Source: Klebsiella pneumoniae
Lineage (GTDB): Bacteria > Myxococcota_A > UBA796 > GCA-2862545
Direction of reading: 5' to 3'
DNA length: 48,802 nt
NCBI GenBank assembly: GCA_945861065.1
Contig: CAMASI010000025.1
Span: forward strand, 1 to 48,802
This document shows, in pieces, positions 7,566 through 16,086 of the stretch; positions within the stretch are counted from its first letter, which is position 1; every line of letters starts with the position of its first letter. Under the pieces are notes generated by a model that saw only the letters and a list, made by a program, of their open reading frames with translations, ran no database searches and was not told the origin of the DNA. The position numbers were made by a program, and so were the translations under genes.

Positions 7566-8576
7566 GTGAACCGAACTGCCTACGCCGAACTCGAAGCGCC
7601 GCTCGCCGGCCTCGCTGGCCACGCCGGTGTGGACGAGACCGAGGCGTTGATGGTGCACCTGGCGGTCGGCGCGCGTCTCGACCGCGCCGGATCCATCGCC
7701 CGGGAGCAGCTCGCAACCGGCGGCAAGCGCGTGCGCGCCCGCCTGGCGCTCGCGGCCGGCGAGGCGCTCGGGCTCGACCGCGACGCGATGGTGCCGTGGG
7801 CCGCCGCGTGCGAGCTCGTCCACGCCGCCACTCTCGTCCACGACGACCTCGAAGACGGCGATCGCGTCCGCCACGGACACCCGACCGCGTGGGCCCGTCA
7901 CGGCGTCGCCCAGGCGATCAACACCGGCGACCTGCTGCTGATGCTGCCGTTCCTGGCGCTCGAACGCCTGGACACGTCCGACCTGGTTCGCTTCCGTCTG
8001 GCGATGACGCTCGCGAAGCGCGCCGAACAGACCGCCCGAGGACAGGCGCTGGACCTCGAACTGCTCGCGACCGGGCGCCTCGACGCGTTGCACTGGTCGC
8101 GCGCCGCCGAAGGCAAGTCGGGCGCGCTCCTCGCCCTGCCGGTCGAAGGCGCAGTGTGGCTGGCCGGGCTCGCCGGGCGCACGGCCGCGGAGGCGTCCGC
8201 CGCGTTCTGCCGGATCGGCGTCCTGTATCAGCTCCGCGACGACGTAGCCGACGCGTTCGGCGACAAGGGCCGCGGCGTCCCGGGCAACGATCTGCGCGAG
8301 GGCAAGGTGAGCGCGCTCGTCGTCGCACACGCCCGCCTGCACCCGGAAGAGGTCGACGCGCTCGTCGCCGTGCTCGAGACCCCGCGCGACCAGACGACCG
8401 ACGTCGACGTCGCCCACTGGCTGCGCCGCTTCCGCGACGGTGGCGCCCTCTCCGCCGCGCACGCGCGCATCGCCGCGCTCGAAGACGAGATCCTGTCGTC
8501 GCCCATGCTGTGCGCGATGCCCGATCTGCGCGCCGTCGCCGAGAGCCTCGTCACGTCCATGCGGAGGTCGTCGTGA
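7566..8576 (+). CDS. crtE: Geranylgeranyl diphosphate synthase
   Basis: 336 residues, a trans-isoprenyl diphosphate synthase that condenses isopentenyl diphosphate to GGPP for phytoene synthesis. GGKRVRARL (near residues 52-60) contains the FPP/GGPP synthase GGKRxRP-like motif. The first aspartate-rich motif is DDLED at 93-97 and the second is DDVAD at 225-229, with HAATLVHDDLEDGD around the first. The residues before the first motif are small, in keeping with a C20 product. The GTG at 7566 is preferred: it has a GGAG-like ribosome binding site a few bases upstream, and the longer in-frame extension overlaps the cyclase gene. The stop overlaps the next GTG. Confidence 0.9.
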   Translation: MNRTAYAELEAPLAGLAGHAGVDETEALMVHLAVGARLDRAGSIAREQLATGGKRVRARLALAAGEALGLDRDAMVPWAAACELVHAATLVHDDLEDGDRVRHGHPTAWARHGVAQAINTGDLLLMLPFLALERLDTSDLVRFRLAMTLAKRAEQTARGQALDLELLATGRLDALHWSRAAEGKSGALLALPVEGAVWLAGLAGRTAAEASAAFCRIGVLYQLRDDVADAFGDKGRGVPGNDLREGKVSALVVAHARLHPEEVDALVAVLETPRDQTTDVDVAHWLRRFRDGGALSAAHARIAALEDEILSSPMLCAMPDLRAVAESLVTSMRRSS

Positions 8577-10099
8577 ACCGGGGAGACAAGCCGGTCGTCG
8601 TCGTCGGAGCCGGCTTCGGAGGCCTCGCCGCCGCGGTGCGCCTGCGCGCCATGGGGTGGCCGGTCGTCGTCGTCGAGGCGACCAACCAGGCCGGGGGCCG
8701 CGCCAGCGTGTTCCAGAAGGACGGCTTCACGTTCGACGCCGGTCCCACGGTGATCACCGCGCCGTACCTGCTCGACGAGCTGTTCTCGCTCGTCGGCCGG
8801 GACGCCCGCGACTACTACGAGCTCGTCCCGGTGGACCCGTTCTACCGCGTGATCTTCCCCGAAGGCGAGCGCTTCGACTATGTCGCCGAGGAAGACCGAC
8901 TCGTCGCCCAGATCCAGGAGTTCGAGCCGCGCGACGTCGACGGGTACCGCAAGCTCGCCGCCCACGCGCACCGGATCTTCGACGTCGGCTACAGCAAGCT
9001 CGCCGATCAGCCTTTCGATCGCCTGCAAGACATGCTGCGGGTCGTGCCGGACATGCTCAGGCTGTCGTCGCATCGCTCGGTGTACAGCCTCGTCGCCAGC
9101 TACCTGCGCGACGAGCGCCTGCGCCAGGTGTTCACGTTCCAGCCGCTGCTCGTCGGCGGCAACCCGTTCGACACCACGTCGATCTACCTGCTCATCCACT
9201 GGCTCGAGCGAAAGTGGGGCGTGCACTTCCCGAAAGGTGGGACGGGCGCGGTCGTACGCGCGCTGGTCACCCTGCTCGCCGAGCTCGACGTCGACGTCCG
9301 CACGGATTCACCCGTCGCCGAGATCGAGGTCCAAAACGGGCGGGCTACGGCGGTTCGCCTCGAGAGCGGTGAGCGCATCGAGGCCGCGATGGTGGTCGCC
9401 AACGCCGATCCCCGGTTCGTGTACGGGAAGATGATCGACAAGGCGCATCGCCGCACGCACACCGACGCGTCGATCGCCCGCAAGAACCCGTCGATGTCGT
9501 TGTTCGTGTCGTACTTCGGCGCGAAGAAGCAGTGGGAGGGCCTCGCCCACCACACGATCCTGCTCGGCAAGCGCTACAAGCCGCTGCTCAACGACATCTT
9601 CCACAAGAAGGTGTTGGCGGACGACTTCTCGCTGTACCTGCACGCGCCGACGGTCACCGACCAATCGCTCGCGCCGGCCGGACAAGAAGCATTCTACGTC
9701 CTCTCTCCCGTACCGAACCAGCGCAGCGGCATCGACTGGGCGAGGGAGGCGCCGAGGTACCACGACACGATCCTCGACGCGCTCGACCGCACCCACCTGC
9801 CGGGCCTGCGCGCGGCGCTCACCACGGAGCCGTTCGCCGTCGACCCACGCTACTTCGAGACGAACCTGCGCTCGGTGGACGGGGCCGGGTTCGGCATACA
9901 ACCCACGCTCACCCAGTCCGCCTGGTTCCGGTACCACAACCGCAGCGAGGACGTGGACGGGCTGTTCTTCGTCGGGGCGTCGACGCACCCGGGCGCGGGC
10001 GTTCCTGGCGTGCTGTGCTCGGCCAAGGTGCTGGAGAAGGTGGTTCCGCGGCCGGTGACGGCGGTGACCGTCCCCGCGACCGCGCGGCGGGTCGGATGA
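8573..10099 (+). CDS. crtI: Phytoene desaturase
   Basis: 508 residues from a GTG overlapping the crtE stop. It has an N-terminal FAD motif VVVGAGFGGLAAAVRLRAMG with the acidic VVVVEA strand end, then GGRASVFQKDGFTFDAGPTVITAPYLLDELF, typical of CrtI. The central PFDTTSIYLLIHWLERKWGVHFPKGGTGAVV and the C-terminal LFFVGASTHPGAGVPGVLCSAKV form the bacterial-type phytoene dehydrogenase signature. It desaturates phytoene to lycopene or neurosporene with FAD; the number of steps cannot be read from sequence. Length is usual for the family. A second, divergent member (crtD) lies at the end of the operon, so the two probably divide the desaturation steps. Confidence 0.93.
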   Translation: MNRGDKPVVVVGAGFGGLAAAVRLRAMGWPVVVVEATNQAGGRASVFQKDGFTFDAGPTVITAPYLLDELFSLVGRDARDYYELVPVDPFYRVIFPEGERFDYVAEEDRLVAQIQEFEPRDVDGYRKLAAHAHRIFDVGYSKLADQPFDRLQDMLRVVPDMLRLSSHRSVYSLVASYLRDERLRQVFTFQPLLVGGNPFDTTSIYLLIHWLERKWGVHFPKGGTGAVVRALVTLLAELDVDVRTDSPVAEIEVQNGRATAVRLESGERIEAAMVVANADPRFVYGKMIDKAHRRTHTDASIARKNPSMSLFVSYFGAKKQWEGLAHHTILLGKRYKPLLNDIFHKKVLADDFSLYLHAPTVTDQSLAPAGQEAFYVLSPVPNQRSGIDWAREAPRYHDTILDALDRTHLPGLRAALTTEPFAVDPRYFETNLRSVDGAGFGIQPTLTQSAWFRYHNRSEDVDGLFFVGASTHPGAGVPGVLCSAKVLEKVVPRPVTAVTVPATARRVG

Positions 10100-10977
10100 C
10101 CGACATCGCCTCGGCCCGCGCGGTGATGGCGACGCGTGCGGTGACGTTTCGCGCGGCCGCCCGCCTGCTCCCGGCCGACACCGCGGACGACGCGGCCGTG
10201 CTGTACGCGTTCTGTCGCCTCGTCGACGACCTCGCCGACGAGCACGCCGACCTCGCCGCGCTGAGCGCGCTGCGGGAACAGGTAGGGGGGGCCTCCGATC
10301 CGAGCGGTCCGGTGGCGGCGTTCCTCGATCTCGCCGCCCGGCGCGCGATCCCGGTCGGCGCGGCGATCGACCTCGTCGACGGCGCGCGCTCGGACCTGGG
10401 ACGGGTGCGCGTCGCGGACGACGCGGCGTTGATCCGGTATGCCTACGCGGTCGCCGGAACCGTCGGCCGGATGATGGCGCCGCTGCTCGGCGCGCCACCC
10501 GCCGCCGCCGCCGCAGCCGTCCACCTCGGTGTGGCGATGCAGCTCACCAACGTCTGCAGGGACGTGCTCGAGGACGCGAGAAACGGTCGGGTTTACCTGC
10601 CTGCCTCGCGGTTGTTCGCCGCGGGGGCCGACCCGGAGGCGCTGGTGGACGGCACCGCGGACCGGGCGGCCATCGCAAGCGTGGTCCGGGACGTCCTGCA
10701 GCTCGCCGAGGGCTGGTATGCGAGCGCGGATGCTGGCATGCGGCACCTGCCGTGGCGCTCGCGTCTCGCGGTGCTGGTGGCCGCGAGGACGTATCGTGCG
10801 ATCGGTCGGAAGCTGCTTCGACACGGCGGCGACGCGCTCGCCGGGCGGACGGTGCTCTCCGCTGGCGAACGCGCGGTCGCGGCGGTCGCCGCGTCGGGGG
10901 CGTGGCTGTGGCCGAAGCGAACCGCGCCGAACCCGGCGCTCACCGCGTCGCTCGCCGGCCTTCCGGGGGTCGCGTGA
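10096..10977 (+). CDS. crtB: Phytoene synthase
   Basis: 293 residues of the squalene/phytoene synthase family, which condenses two GGPP to phytoene. Both aspartate motifs are present: DDLAD at 44-48 (in YAFCRLVDDLADEH) and RDVLED near 155-160 (in MQLTNVCRDVLEDARNGRVYLP). The remaining helices (GWYASADAGMRHLPWRSRLAVLVAARTYRAIGRKL) follow the family. The ATG overlaps the crtI stop (ATGA) and the TGA overlaps the GTG of the second CarH gene, so crtE, crtI, crtB and carH2 are translated in series. Confidence 0.93.
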   Translation: MTDIASARAVMATRAVTFRAAARLLPADTADDAAVLYAFCRLVDDLADEHADLAALSALREQVGGASDPSGPVAAFLDLAARRAIPVGAAIDLVDGARSDLGRVRVADDAALIRYAYAVAGTVGRMMAPLLGAPPAAAAAAVHLGVAMQLTNVCRDVLEDARNGRVYLPASRLFAAGADPEALVDGTADRAAIASVVRDVLQLAEGWYASADAGMRHLPWRSRLAVLVAARTYRAIGRKLLRHGGDALAGRTVLSAGERAVAAVAASGAWLWPKRTAPNPALTASLAGLPGVA

Positions 10978-11834
10978 GCTACCGCATCAAGACCGTCAGC
11001 GCGATGACCGGCATCCCCCGCCCGACCTTGCTCGCGTGGGAGCGCCGCTATCAAATCCTCGACCCCGAGCGCACGGCCTCCGGCTACCGGATGTACAGCG
11101 ACCGCGACGTGACCGTGCTCCGTCGGCTGAAGAGCCTCGTCGACGGCGGACAGGCGATCAGCGAGGCCGTGCTGCTCGTCCGCGAGGGGGCGGCGTTGCG
11201 GGACGGCGCGACGAAGCCGGACGTCGTCGGGCGGCTCGTGGAGTCGCTCGTGGCCTTCGAACGGGCCGCGGCCGACCAGACCGCCATCGACGAGGTCGGT
11301 CAGCTCCCGTTCGAAGCCGCGCTCGATCTCGTTTACCTGCCGATCCTCCACGAGATCGGCGACCGGTGGGCGCATCAGACCGTGGACGTCGCGCAGGAGC
11401 ACTTCGCCTCCGGTTGGGTCGGCGAGCAGATGCGGGCGGTGTTCCATGCGCTCGGGGCGGGCCCGGTCGACGGTCCCACGGTCGGCTGCGCCTTGCCGCC
11501 CGACGAGCAGCACGAGTTCGGCCTGCTCGCGGTGGCGATCAAGCTCGCGCTGCGCGGCTGGCGGGTGACCTGGCTCGGCGCGCAGCTCCCGGTCGACGAC
11601 CTCTGCGCCTATGTGGCCCGCGAACGCCCGAAGCTGCTCTGCCTGTCGCTCGTAAGGCAGCGTCCGCGGGACGAGGTCCTCGCCTACGCTCGCGCCGTTC
11701 GAGCCGGCGCCGGGGCGGACACGCGCGTGTTCGTCGGCGGACCCGCGGTCGACGGCCTGCAGGGTCTGTCCACGGCAGAGCTCGGCTTCATCTACCGGTT
11801 CTCCGAGCTGCTCGCTGCACTGGGTGCGCCGTGA
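10974..11834 (+). CDS. carH: CarH/LitR-type B12-dependent photoreceptor and MerR-family repressor (second copy)
   Basis: 286 residues from a GTG overlapping the crtB stop (GTGA). The MerR-type HTH includes IKTVSAMTGIPRPTLLAWERRYQ. The light-sensing bundle carries W132, E142 and H143 (Wx9EH), and the cobalamin domain carries E178, H180 and G183 (ExHxxG), so this copy also looks fully competent for B12 and light sensing. It is buried inside the carotenoid operon, which suggests autoregulation through the operator at 6326-6358. It is clearly divergent from the first copy at 1765-2694. Myxococcus also encodes a pair next to its carotenoid genes, CarA and CarH, but there CarA acts without needing B12. 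Here neither copy shows a lost motif. Confidence 0.9.
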   Translation: MSYRIKTVSAMTGIPRPTLLAWERRYQILDPERTASGYRMYSDRDVTVLRRLKSLVDGGQAISEAVLLVREGAALRDGATKPDVVGRLVESLVAFERAAADQTAIDEVGQLPFEAALDLVYLPILHEIGDRWAHQTVDVAQEHFASGWVGEQMRAVFHALGAGPVDGPTVGCALPPDEQHEFGLLAVAIKLALRGWRVTWLGAQLPVDDLCAYVARERPKLLCLSLVRQRPRDEVLAYARAVRAGAGADTRVFVGGPAVDGLQGLSTAELGFIYRFSELLAALGAP

Positions 11835-12886
11835 TCCCGGTCGTCGCCACGCCTCCGGGTCCGACCGACGGCCGCGCGCTCGACGTGCCGGGCGGGTTCG
11901 TGTGGTGGTACGTCGACCTGGTGGACGCGCACGGCGACGGTCTCGTCCTCATCGCCTCGTTCGGTCTGCCGTTCCTGCCGGGGCTGCTCGACGCTGCGCG
12001 CCGCGGCGCCCCGGTCCCGCCGCGCGAACGACCGGCGCTGTCGCTCGCGGTGTACATCGGCGGAAAGATCGCCTTCTACCTTTTCGACGTGCCCGTGTCG
12101 TCCAGCTTCTCGTCCACGGCGACCGCCGACACGATCGTGCTCGGGGGGTCCACCGTCGACGTCGCCTGGGAAGGTGACCGGTTCACGCTGGTCGCGTCGC
12201 TCGACACCGACGGCGCGGGGGAGCGCATCACCGGAAACGTGCGGGTGAGCGGGCGATCCGCCCCGAGCCTCGGCGGGGACCCGGTCGCTCACGCGTGGTC
12301 GCTGCTCTGCGGCGCCGGGGAGGGCGCCGCGACCCTGCGCACGTCGACCGGGACGATGTCGCTCGCGGGGCGCGCGTACGTGGACCGCAACCTCGGCGAG
12401 AGGCCCATCGACGCGCTCGGGATGACGGCGTGGACCTGGGCGCGGGTCGCCTTCCCGGGCGGGGACCTCGTGGTCTGGGACGTCGACGGGGCGTCGCCGC
12501 TGCGGCTCGCGGTCTGGGCGACGCCGGACGGGCGGCGGGACGCGTTCTGCCCTGCGCTCGTCCGCGGCGGGAGCCGGCTCGCGCTCGGTGCGAGCGCCCC
12601 CCGTCTCCTGGACGTCGACGGCCGCTGGAGGTTGCAGCTCGGAGCGCCGCTTGAGTCCAGTCCGTTCTACGCTCGTTTTCCGGTCATCGGTACCGATGCA
12701 GCAGGGCAGACCGGCCGCGGGTTCGCCGAGCGCTGCCTGCCGCAGCGGATCGACGCCGCCTGGATGCGGCCGCTCGTGCGGATGTGCGTGCAGCAGCCCC
12801 GGGAGCGCTCGAGGTGGCTACCGCTGTTCGCCGGACCCGCCGAAGGTCGTCTCGGCCGCCTGGTGCGTTCCTGGCGGTCGCCGTGA
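11831..12886 (+). CDS. crtC: Carotenoid 1,2-hydratase
   Basis: 351 residues from a GTG overlapping the carH2 stop. It resembles CrtC hydratases: VPGGFVWWYVDLVDAHGDGLVLIASFGLPFLPG near the N-terminus (the hydratase/AttH-like beta-sandwich) and SLAGRAYVDRNLGERP with MTAWTWARVAFPGGDLVVWDV in the middle, followed by a second beta-rich half. CrtC adds water to the psi-end of lycopene-type carotenoids, giving a tertiary 1-hydroxyl. That hydroxyl is the usual attachment point for the sugar added by the next gene product. It sits in the expected order crtC, glycosyltransferase, acyltransferase, crtD. Confidence 0.85.
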   Translation: MIPVVATPPGPTDGRALDVPGGFVWWYVDLVDAHGDGLVLIASFGLPFLPGLLDAARRGAPVPPRERPALSLAVYIGGKIAFYLFDVPVSSSFSSTATADTIVLGGSTVDVAWEGDRFTLVASLDTDGAGERITGNVRVSGRSAPSLGGDPVAHAWSLLCGAGEGAATLRTSTGTMSLAGRAYVDRNLGERPIDALGMTAWTWARVAFPGGDLVVWDVDGASPLRLAVWATPDGRRDAFCPALVRGGSRLALGASAPRLLDVDGRWRLQLGAPLESSPFYARFPVIGTDAAGQTGRGFAERCLPQRIDAAWMRPLVRMCVQQPRERSRWLPLFAGPAEGRLGRLVRSWRSP

Positions 12887-13977
12887 TCGGCGAACTCGCC
12901 GCAGCGGCCGCGCTCGTTCCCCTCGGCATCACCGGGATCAACCTCCTGACCTGGCGGCCCGTCGCGGCGACGGCGCCGGCGGGGCGGGTGTCCGCGCTGG
13001 TGCCCGCCCGCGACGAAGCGGCGAACATTGTGGCCTGCATTACGTCGCTGCTCGCCGAGCCGTTCGCGGAGGTGGTGGTCCTCGACGACGGCTCCACCGA
13101 CGGTACGCCGGAGCTGCTCGCCGGGATCGCCGCCCGCGAGCCCCGGTTGCGGGTGATCTCCGGCCTGCCGCTGCCGCCGGGCTGGGTGGGCAAGCCTCAC
13201 GCCTGCGCGCAGCTCGCCGCGACCGCGACCGGGGACGTGCTCGTCTTCGTCGATGCGGACGTGACCTTCCGGCCCGGCGGCCTCGGGCGCGTCGCCGCCG
13301 CCTTGCGGTGCGCCGGGGTCGTGTCGGCGCTCCCGGAGCAGCGGACCGGATCGACCTTCGAGGCCCTGGTCATCGCCCAGCTCCACCTCGTCTACGGGTC
13401 GTGGTTGCCGCTCGCGCTGGTGCGCCGGGTGTCCGACCCGCGCGTGCTCGCCGCGAACGGACAGGTGTTGGCGTTCACCCACGAGGCTTATCAGCGCTCC
13501 GGCGGCTTTTCCGGCGTGCGTGCCGACGTCGTCGACGATGTCGCGCTCTGCCGCAACGCCAAGCGCGCCGGCGTCACGGTCGACTTCGTCGACGGGTCCC
13601 CCATCGCCTCGTGCCGGATGTACCGGTCGGATCGCGCCGCCTGGGCGGGCTTTTCGAAGAACCTCTACGAGGGCATCGGCGGCACGCCGCTCGCGCTCCT
13701 CGGGGTCATCGCGCTGCATGTCGCGTGTTTCTGGCTCGCCTGGGTGGTCGCGCCGTGGGCGCCGTGGGCGCTGGTGGGGGTCGCGGCCAACCTCGCCCAA
13801 CGCGCGCTCCTCGCCCGCAGGTTCGGAAATCCGGCCTGGACCGTGCTCGCCCACCCGCTCGGGGTCGGGCTCCTGCTGGCGATCGCCGTCAATTCCTGGC
13901 GATGGACGCGCGCCGGTCGGATCCACTGGAGCGGACGGTCCTACCCCGCGCGTGACGCTCGCGAGGTGGGGTCGTGA
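12883..13977 (+). CDS. Membrane glycosyltransferase family 2, probable carotenoid glycosyltransferase
   Basis: 364 residues, GTG start overlapping the crtC stop. An N-terminal membrane helix (AAAAALVPLGITGINLL) precedes a GT2 domain: VSALVPARDEAANI, VVVLDDGSTDGT, VFVDADVTF (the DxD-like metal site) and NGQVLAFTHEAYQRSGGF. It ends in two C-terminal membrane helices (ALLGVIALHVACFWLAWVV and following). It resembles the CrtQ-type glycosyltransferases that attach a sugar to a carotenoid acid or hydroxyl at the membrane. With CrtC upstream and an acyltransferase downstream, the likely product is a carotenoid glycoside; the sugar and exact acceptor are unknown. A role in another membrane glycolipid is less likely but possible. 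Confidence 0.8.
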   Translation: MIGELAAAAALVPLGITGINLLTWRPVAATAPAGRVSALVPARDEAANIVACITSLLAEPFAEVVVLDDGSTDGTPELLAGIAAREPRLRVISGLPLPPGWVGKPHACAQLAATATGDVLVFVDADVTFRPGGLGRVAAALRCAGVVSALPEQRTGSTFEALVIAQLHLVYGSWLPLALVRRVSDPRVLAANGQVLAFTHEAYQRSGGFSGVRADVVDDVALCRNAKRAGVTVDFVDGSPIASCRMYRSDRAAWAGFSKNLYEGIGGTPLALLGVIALHVACFWLAWVVAPWAPWALVGVAANLAQRALLARRFGNPAWTVLAHPLGVGLLLAIAVNSWRWTRAGRIHWSGRSYPARDAREVGS

Positions 13978-14669
13978 CGGCCGCGCTGACCGTCGCGCGA
14001 AAGCTCGCGCGCTTCCGCCTCGCCCGAGAGCTCGACGGGATCTGGGTCGACGGGCTCACCGAGGTTCGCGAGCTCGTGCGCCGGCAGCCCGTGCTGTTCT
14101 GCGCGACCCATGTGGCCTGGTGGGACGGGCTCGTGCTGCTCCCGGTCGACGAGGCGCTCGAGACTGACGGGCGGGTGCTGATGGACGAGCTCCAACTCCA
14201 AAGACTAGGCTTCTTTCGCTGGCTCGGCGCCCTCGGCCTCGACCGGCGGTCGCCCGCGGCCATGCGCCACGGGCTGCGCCACGCCGCGGCGTTCCTGGAT
14301 CGCGCGGGACGTGCGTTGTGGATGTTCCCGCAGGGTCGGCAGCGCCCCGCGCACCTGCGCCCGCTCGGGTTGCATCGCGGCCACGAGCTGCTCGCGCGCA
14401 CCTCTGGCGCCGCGATCGTCCCGGTGGCGCTCACCTATGCCTTCCGCGAGTCGCCGCGCGCGGCCGCGTTGCTCTCGTTCGGCGCGACCGTCGACCCGCC
14501 GGACCTGGAAGCGGCGCTCGTCGCCGCGCTCGACCGCGTCGACGCGTTCGTCGACACCGGAGCGCCCGCGTTCTCGGCTCTGGTCGCCCCGCGCGGCGGA
14601 CGCGTCGATGGGTCCCCGTTCTCCCGGGCGCTCGCCTGGTCCGCGCGACCGAGGCTCACCGATGGCTGA
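13974..14669 (+). CDS. PlsC-like acyltransferase, probable carotenoid glycoside acyltransferase
   Basis: 231 residues from a GTG overlapping the glycosyltransferase stop (GTGA). The glycerolphosphate acyltransferase motif I is present as HVAWWD (the Hx4D catalytic pair) in LFCATHVAWWDGLVLL. Motif III-like MFPQGRQRPAHLRPLGLHRG and motif IV-like AAIVPVALTYAF follow. Such enzymes transfer fatty acyl groups from CoA or ACP; in carotenoid clusters they esterify the sugar of a carotenoid glycoside. No clear membrane helix is needed for this family. Placement between the glycosyltransferase and the second desaturase supports the carotenoid role, which is inferred from context. Confidence 0.8.
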   Translation: MTAALTVARKLARFRLARELDGIWVDGLTEVRELVRRQPVLFCATHVAWWDGLVLLPVDEALETDGRVLMDELQLQRLGFFRWLGALGLDRRSPAAMRHGLRHAAAFLDRAGRALWMFPQGRQRPAHLRPLGLHRGHELLARTSGAAIVPVALTYAFRESPRAAALLSFGATVDPPDLEAALVAALDRVDAFVDTGAPAFSALVAPRGGRVDGSPFSRALAWSARPRLTDG

Positions 14670-16086
14670 CGTGATCGTCGTCGGCGCCGGGCTCGGCGGG
14701 TTGTCGGCGGCGATCGCGCTCGCTGCCGCCGGACGCAAGGTGCGCGTGCTCGAAGCGCTGGATCGACCGGGAGGAAAGGCCGGCGTCGTCACGGTCGACG
14801 GGGCGAGCTTCGACACGGGGCCGTCGGTGCTGACGCTTCCCGACGTGTTCGCTTCGCTGCTCGCGCTCGCCGGGATGAAGCTGGAGGACCACGCCAGGTT
14901 GCGCTCGCCGTCACCTGCGTTCCGCTACGCGTGGGCCGACGGGGCCGCGCTCGACGTCCACCCGAGCGTCGACGGCACGCTCGACGCCGTGCGCGAGGCG
15001 TTCGGCGCCTCGGCCGAGGCGGAGTTTTCCTCGTACCTCGCCTATGCGAAGGGCCTGTGGGAGCGCGGCGCCGAGCGGTTCGTGCGTGGGCCCGCCCCGA
15101 GCGCCCACCTCCTGCTGTCGCCGCGCAACCTCTTCGCGCTCGCGTCGCTCGACCCGTTCACGACGTTACAGGCGACGATCGACGCCCGCGTCCGCGAGCC
15201 GCACCTCCGCTCGCTGTTGCTGCGCTACGCGACGTACAACGGCTCGGATCCGCGCCGGACGCCCGGCACGCTCGGCTGCATCGCGCACGTCGAGCTCGGC
15301 CTCGGCGGGTTCGGCGTCGAGGGCGGCATCGGCGCGCTCGTCGACGCGTTGGCCCTCGCCGCCGCTCGGCTCGGCGTCGAGCTCAGCTGCGGGACACCGG
15401 TGCGCAAGATCGCCATCGTCGCCGGTCGGGTGGTCGGCGTCGAGGTCGACCACGGGCAGATCGCTACCGAGACCGTCATCGTCAATGCCGATGCGGCCGC
15501 GGGGCTCGTGCCCGCGTCACCGGCGCGCGAGCGGTCGACGTCGGGCTGGACCTGCGTGGTCCGCGCCACGCGTCGCCCGCGGGTCGCCCACGCGGTCGTG
15601 TTCCCCGCAGACTACGACGCCGAGTTCGTCGATCTGTTCGACCGCCGACGGGTCCCCGCGGATCCCACCGTGTACGCCTGCGCGCAGGGCGTCGCCCACG
15701 GCCGACCGGGCTGGGACGACGGCGAGCCGGTGTTCCTCATGGCCAACGCACCCGCCGAGGGCCCGGAGCCCACGAGCGCGGCCGTCTGGTCCACGCTGCG
15801 CGGCAAGGTCCTCGCCCGGGCGGTGGCGGCCGGTCTGGTCGACGCCGGCGATCCGGTCGTGTGGGAGCGCACCGCCACGGACCTCGCCGCAAGGTTTCCA
15901 GGTACGAGCGGGGCGATCTACGGACCCGCCAGCCACGGCGCCATGTCGGCGTTCCAGCGGTCGGCGAACCGGACCCGCGTGCGGGGGCTGTACCTGGCGT
16001 CGGGCTCCGCTCACCCCGGCGGCGGCATGCCGTTGTGCGCGTTGTCGGGCCGCGCCGCCGCGAACGCCGTCCTGGAGGACCAATGA
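14662..16086 (+). CDS. crtD: CrtD-like carotenoid desaturase (hydroxyneurosporene/methoxyneurosporene desaturase family)
   Basis: 474 residues with an N-terminal FAD motif MADVIVVGAGLGGLSAAIAL and LEALDRPGGKAGVVTVDGASFDTGPSVLTLP, then a C-terminal RGLYLASGSAHPGGGMPLCALSGRAAANAVL. This is the CrtI-superfamily architecture, but the sequence is clearly different from the crtI copy in this operon. Following crtC and glycosylation genes, it most likely introduces the 3,4 double bond of a 1-hydroxylated end group (CrtD role). A CrtIa-like share in phytoene desaturation, as in Myxococcus, is the alternative. The ATG lies 8 bases before the acyltransferase stop, and its stop overlaps the next ATG. 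Confidence 0.83.
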   Translation: MADVIVVGAGLGGLSAAIALAAAGRKVRVLEALDRPGGKAGVVTVDGASFDTGPSVLTLPDVFASLLALAGMKLEDHARLRSPSPAFRYAWADGAALDVHPSVDGTLDAVREAFGASAEAEFSSYLAYAKGLWERGAERFVRGPAPSAHLLLSPRNLFALASLDPFTTLQATIDARVREPHLRSLLLRYATYNGSDPRRTPGTLGCIAHVELGLGGFGVEGGIGALVDALALAAARLGVELSCGTPVRKIAIVAGRVVGVEVDHGQIATETVIVNADAAAGLVPASPARERSTSGWTCVVRATRRPRVAHAVVFPADYDAEFVDLFDRRRVPADPTVYACAQGVAHGRPGWDDGEPVFLMANAPAEGPEPTSAAVWSTLRGKVLARAVAAGLVDAGDPVVWERTATDLAARFPGTSGAIYGPASHGAMSAFQRSANRTRVRGLYLASGSAHPGGGMPLCALSGRAAANAVLEDQ

